Source: Jannaschia rubra
GTDB taxonomy: Bacteria > Pseudomonadota > Alphaproteobacteria > Rhodobacterales > Rhodobacteraceae
Length of the DNA: 64,000 bases
Assembly (NCBI RefSeq): GCF_001403735.1
Contig: NZ_CXPG01000017.1
Coordinates: 114,641-178,640 of the forward strand
Direction of reading: 5' to 3'
Shown here: piece after piece, positions 60,369-64,000 of the stretch
Layout of the letters: each line of letters starts with the position of its first letter
Numbering within the stretch: position 1 is the stretch's first letter
Made by a program: the position numbers and the translations under genes
The notes under the pieces: generated by a model
Told to the model about the DNA's origin: nothing
The model's database searches: none
Seen by the model: only the letters and a program-made list of their open reading frames with translations

Positions 60369-61754
60369 TCAGTTGCGACCGAAACGCCGCATCACGCTGT
60401 CCAGTCGTCCGCCCTGGGACGAAGGCCTCGTGCCGGTCGCCTGCGGCGCATTCGACACCACGTTATAGTAGACGGAGGGATCGTAGCGCTCGACCGAAAG
60501 GCCCAGGTGTTCCGTCGTCAGAAGACCCATGGCCGCCAGCACGTTGTAGATCGCCAGTTGCGCGTCGGATTCGGCCTGCAACTGATCGGTCCGCGCATCG
60601 AGCAGGTCCTGTTCGGCATCGAGAACGTCGAGTGTCGTCCGCGCGCCAAGCTGGGCTTCCTCGCGGAAACCTTCAAAGGCGAGCTGCGATGCCCGGACGC
60701 CTTCGCGCGTGGCGCTGATCTGGGCCCGCGCGACCTCCAGCCCGGCCCAGGCGCGCCCGACGCCATCGACGATGGCCCGGCTTGTCTGTCCCAAGTCGGC
60801 ACGAGCGCCCTGAGCCCGCGCGATCGCCTGACGTTGCAGCGCGGGAAGACGACCGCCGGTGTAGAGCGGCACCCGACCCTGAAGCTCCACGCGAAGGCTG
60901 TCATTCTCGGGCCGCGTGCGCCCGGCCGACCCCTGAAGGTTCACGCTGGGCAAGCGATCGGCGGCGCGGGCATCGGCAAGAAGGGTCAGGGCGGCGATCT
61001 CGTGTTGTCCGGCCGAGATGAGGGGGTGAACCTGGAGCGCCAGCTGCTGCGCGCTTCCGACCGTCGCAGGCAGTTGGGGCGAGGCGGGGGGATCCTGCAG
61101 GTTGCCCACCGGCAGCCGACCCACGGTCAACCGGAAGACTTCGAGCGCGATGTCGACCTGTCCGCGCGCGGCGGCAAGGGCCGACTGCGAGGACGACAGG
61201 CGCGATTGCGCGATGGCCACGTCGGTCCGGGTGACTTCACCGACCTCGAACCGGTCCTCGGCAGCGCGCAACTGTTCCCGGATCAGCCTGACGTTGTTCT
61301 CGCGTACATCGACGATGCGCACGGCGAGCCGCAGGTCGAAATAGGCGGTGATCGCATCGAGCAGGACATTCTGTTCGAACTGCACGAGGCCGAAGCGTGC
61401 ACCCAGAACCGACTCCTTCGCGGCGCCGATCCGCAGATACCGCTGTCCTCCGTCCACCAGCGTATAATCGAGGACCAGTGCCAGCGACCCGCCCGTCGAC
61501 GTGGTGCGGGGGATGAACGGCGTTTCCGCGGTCGTCTTGGAGTAGTTCGCCTGGAAGTTGACGGCCGGGCGCAGGGCGGACACCGCGATGGCGACGTCCT
61601 CATCCGTGGCGCGCAGCAGATAGCGTTGCTGTTCCAGGAGCGGGGAGGACCGATACGCCGCGATCAGGACGTCGCTCAGCGTGTCGGCATGGATCGGCGC
61701 CGCCATCACGATGGCCACCGCGGTTGCGGCGATGCCGCGCCACGCGCCCCTCAC
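60369..61754 (-). CDS. tolC: TolC-family outer membrane efflux protein
   Basis: 461 residues, signal peptide MRGAWRGIAATAVAIVMAAPIHA. Two TolC repeats: LSDVLIAAYRSSPLLEQQRYLLRATDEDVAIAVSALRPAVNFQANYS, TTSTGGSLALVLDYTLVDGG, NVRLIREQLRAAEDRFEVGEVTRTDVAIAQSRLSSSQSALAAARGQ, and in repeat 2 LRVELQGRVPLYTGGRLPALQRQAIARAQGARADLGQ, ARTTLDVLDAEQDLLDARTDQLQAE. Outer-membrane duct for type I secretion or RND efflux. No RND partner here. Overlaps the Pcm gene stop by 4 bases. Confidence 0.93.
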   Translation of the reverse strand: MRGAWRGIAATAVAIVMAAPIHADTLSDVLIAAYRSSPLLEQQRYLLRATDEDVAIAVSALRPAVNFQANYSKTTAETPFIPRTTSTGGSLALVLDYTLVDGGQRYLRIGAAKESVLGARFGLVQFEQNVLLDAITAYFDLRLAVRIVDVRENNVRLIREQLRAAEDRFEVGEVTRTDVAIAQSRLSSSQSALAAARGQVDIALEVFRLTVGRLPVGNLQDPPASPQLPATVGSAQQLALQVHPLISAGQHEIAALTLLADARAADRLPSVNLQGSAGRTRPENDSLRVELQGRVPLYTGGRLPALQRQAIARAQGARADLGQTSRAIVDGVGRAWAGLEVARAQISATREGVRASQLAFEGFREEAQLGARTTLDVLDAEQDLLDARTDQLQAESDAQLAIYNVLAAMGLLTTEHLGLSVERYDPSVYYNVVSNAPQATGTRPSSQGGRLDSVMRRFGRN

Positions 61755-62404
61755 AGCTGAAACTCCCGCACGGCCGCAAAGCCCGGTAGCACCGGACTCG
61801 TGGCGTTGAAGACGAAGCGCCAGCTCATATGGCCGTCGACCTTCTGTCCGATGCGGGCCTCGCCCAACGCCCCGTCTTGGAATATCGCGGCCATCCGACC
61901 CTCCTCGGTCAATTGTTCGATCAGCGAGGCGGGTAGGCGCTCGACACCGCCATCAATCAGGATGACGTCGAAGGGCCCGGCCTTGGCAGCGCCTTCCGAC
62001 AACGTGCCCTGCAGGACAACGGCGTTCACGATATCCATTCCCGCCAGCGCGGCTTCGGCTTCGGCCGCGAGCGTTTCGTGCTCCTCGACCATCACGACGG
62101 AGTCGGCCATGCGTGACAGGACAGCAGCCGAATATCCCATGCCACCGCCAATGACGAGAACCTGGTCCTCCACCTGAATGTCTAGCGCGTCCAGCAGTTT
62201 GGCCAGTGTCCGCGCCTCCATCATCTCACGTCCGGGGGCGAGGTTGACGGGCGCAGCCATGTAAGCCACGGGCCGGGCCGCCGGGGGAACGAAGGCTTCG
62301 CGCGGAACGTCGAGCATGGCCGCGATGATCGGAAACTTCGTCACATCCGACGGCCGGATTTGAGTGTCTACCATCATTGTACGCAGTGTCTGGGACGCAG
62401 GCAT
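61751..62404 (-). CDS. pcm: Protein-L-isoaspartate O-methyltransferase-family protein
   Basis: 217 residues: RTMMVDTQIRPSDVTKFPIIAAMLDVPREAFVPP, EARTLAKLLDALDIQVEDQVLVIGGGMGYSAAVLSRMADSVVMVEEHETLAAEAEAAL (SAM motif I with GGGMGYSA in place of GTGSGY), and ILIDGGVERLPASLIEQLTEEGRMAAIF. Transfers methyl from SAM to isoaspartyl residues, or belongs to a related alphaproteobacterial subgroup. Start 62404 fits the family's usual N-terminus though lacks a good ribosome site. Confidence 0.85.
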   Translation of the reverse strand: MPASQTLRTMMVDTQIRPSDVTKFPIIAAMLDVPREAFVPPAARPVAYMAAPVNLAPGREMMEARTLAKLLDALDIQVEDQVLVIGGGMGYSAAVLSRMADSVVMVEEHETLAAEAEAALAGMDIVNAVVLQGTLSEGAAKAGPFDVILIDGGVERLPASLIEQLTEEGRMAAIFQDGALGEARIGQKVDGHMSWRFVFNATSPVLPGFAAVREFQL

Positions 62405-62702
62405 GGCAATCCGAACCCATCGGTCTGTTTTCTGTTGCGTCCAGAAAGCATGTCTGTCCCGATGCTGCAACGGCAAAGCCGGAAGCGGCATGACGGGAAC
62501 GCGAGGCCGTCGCCCGATTGCATCGGTGGGGGCGCAAACGACAGTTTCGAAGCGGTCGGATGGCTTCGTCAGACGCCGCCGAACGATCCTGTCCCGCCGC
62601 GTTGTGTGGGTTCTGGTTGAGGTGGTCACCGGCGATGTTCCGGCAGGGTCTGGTTGTTGGCGCCGGCCTGGACCGGAAAGACCACCGACGGCCGTTGACG
62701 CG
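62405..62702. other. 298-base spacer before the IS256 remnant
   Basis: No supported gene. May hold the pcm promoter and the decayed left end of the insertion sequence; inverted repeat not identified. Confidence 0.35.
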
Positions 62703-63965
62703 ATGGACTTGCGCGACCTTGTCGAGAAGGCCCCGGATGCTGACCTTTTGCGCGAGATGGCCGGCTGTGCAGCCAGGCGCGTGACGGAAAGAAAGGTCGG
62801 TGCCGCCACTGGCGCGGCTTATGACCGGAAGGACCCGGCCCGACAGGCGCGGCGCAACGGCTATCGCGACCGGGACCGGGGGGCTCGGTCCGGAACGGTC
62901 GGACTGTGCGTTCCGAAGCTTTGGAAGGGCGTGCCCGCGGCACCTTCCCCGGCCTTCTCGAGCCGCGCCGGATGGCCGAGAAGGCGCGGACTGCCGTGAT
63001 CCGGGAAGCCTGTATCAGGGCATCCCCACGCGCTTTGTCGACGACCTCGCGAAGGCCATGCCCTGCCCGGCAGGCGCGTGTGCGGCATGCTGCCGAAAGG
63101 GGGCATGAGCGGCACCCCGAAGAGCCAGGCGTCACGGCCCTGCGGCGAGATCGATGGCAAGGTGAAGGCGTTTCTCGACCGCCCGGTCGAAGGTGATCGG
63201 CCTTGCCTCTGGATCGACGCCACCTGCCTCGAGGTTCGCCGCGGCGGACGGATCGCGTGGGTCGCCGTCATCATCGCCGCAGGCGTCGACACGAACGGGC
63301 GCCGCGAGGTCCTGGGCATGGAAACAGGGACATCCGGGGCAGAACCGGTCCGGACCGAGTTTCTGCGCGGGCTGACGCGGCGCGGTTTGCGGGGAGTGAA
63401 GCTCGTGATCTCGTCCGTCGGGCAAACAGTCCCCCGGGCTGTCTGGCTGACCCTCCTCCACCCCATAAAGGCATCGAGGCAGCCGCGACAAAGATGCTGT
63501 GCGCCACATGGCAGCGCTGCCGGGTCCGTTTCCAGCGAAACGTTCCGGCCCACGCGGGCAAGAGCGGCAGGCGGGTTGCCCGGCCTTCATCGCCACCGCC
63601 TTCGCTCAGGACACCGCCAAAGCCGCGAGCACCCGTTGGCGTGCCGTCGCCGATCGGCTTCGTCCCGAGGTGCCGAAGCTGGCGGACGTCATGGATGACG
63701 CCGGGCACGACGTCCCGACCTGCATGACCTTTCCGAGGGAGCATCGTGCCGGGCCGCGCTCCGCGACTCCGATCGAGCGTCCGAACGGCGAGATCCGGGC
63801 GGCGCACCAGAGGCGTGGGCGTCTTCCTGATGACGATGCCACCCCCCGCCTCGTCGGCCCGCCGCTCCTCGAACAGGACGATGAATGGGCGGTCCAGCAG
63901 GGGGCGGTACGTGACACTGGAACCCATGGACCCTTCGAGCGAAGATGCCATCGTCAGCCTGCCCG
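62703..63965 (+). pseudogene. IS256-family (Mutator-type) transposase, frameshifted
   Basis: Pieces in several plus-strand frames match one IS256-type transposase: MDLRDLVEKAPDADLLREMAG, ARQARRNGYRDRDRGARSGTVGL, EIDGKVKAFLDRPVEGDRPCLWIDATCLEVRRGGRIAWVAVIIAAGVDTNGRREVLGME (first DDE Asp), FLRGLTRRGLRGVKLVIS, ATKMLCATWQRCRVRFQRN, and IERPNGEIRAAHQRRG with NDEWAVQQ near the end. At least five frame changes or stops make it nonfunctional. Ends near the window edge. Confidence 0.78.
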
Positions 63966-64000
63966 TCGCAGCACGCCGATCAGGCACACCCGCGCCGGAC

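Noticed and set aside
1..64000. CRISPR arrays, toxin-antitoxin, restriction or other defence systems
   Set aside because: No regularly spaced repeats, cas genes or recognised defence families were found.

Overview
The window is high-GC chromosomal DNA from an alphaproteobacterium, most likely of the Rhodobacteraceae (Roseobacter-type). The evidence is gene content rather than a marker gene: two TRAP transporter operons, a DUF1127 protein, a DUF6280-type protein, a class II fructose bisphosphatase next to recJ, a pcm-tolC-PopZ-like cluster, and an mms-type valine catabolism operon. Family assignments come from reading translated motifs; no database search was run.

Layout. 1-4155 (minus): trehalose/maltose-1-phosphate alpha-glucan metabolism (treS, cut by the window edge, and glgE) and rnk. 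4816-8603: DUF1127, a TSUP exporter, an AI-2E-type permease, and a polysaccharide deacetylase convergent with a secreted transthyretin-like HIU hydrolase. 8851-13095: a four-gene Mla-type lipid ABC transporter. 13135-19349: cytochrome P450, decayed dctB and dctD, then an intact dctPQM TRAP operon. 19361-25862 (mostly minus): tpiA, an IscA-type Fe-S protein, LysR regulator, GDPD phosphodiesterase, mechanosensitive channel, DUF59 Fe-S protein and a small beta-barrel outer membrane protein. 26074-31741: tgt, three unrecognised genes, lon. 31815-38161: small exported protein, tRNA-Val, an amidase plus second TRAP operon, histidine phosphatase, tRNA-Val and two identical tRNA-Asp.

38216-46809 (all minus) is the most unusual block. 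The valine/isobutyrate genes mmsA, acyl-CoA dehydrogenase, 3-hydroxyisobutyryl-CoA hydrolase and mmsB are interleaved with glycan genes: a GT-A-like protein, a GT4 glycosyltransferase whose frame runs into an L,D-transpeptidase gene, and a lower-GC TupA-like ATP-grasp gene fused to the operon end by a TAATG overlap. A 20-bp quasi-palindrome in front of the acyl-CoA dehydrogenase recurs in front of a TetR gene about 15 kb away, which suggests a regulator-target pair.

46913-50125: lipoprotein, CBS protein, coaD, a stand-alone ilvH and an EF-hand protein. 50260-51918: a small mobile-element scar made of a decayed IS5-type transposase, a 48-aa gene overlapping a chimeric or truncated tyrosine integrase, and tRNA-Glu. 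52026-58774: recJ, glpX, aldo-keto reductase, homoserine dehydrogenase, lipoprotein, TetR and efp. 59121-62404: DUF6280, a PopZ-like acidic protein, TolC and a Pcm-type methyltransferase. The window ends in a frameshifted IS256-type transposase.

No CRISPR array, rRNA, toxin-antitoxin pair or recognisable defence system was seen. The best candidates for undescribed biology are the glycan/valine mosaic operon, the shared TetR operator, the tgt-lon orphan genes, and the pair of exported proteins sharing a GNIAP motif.
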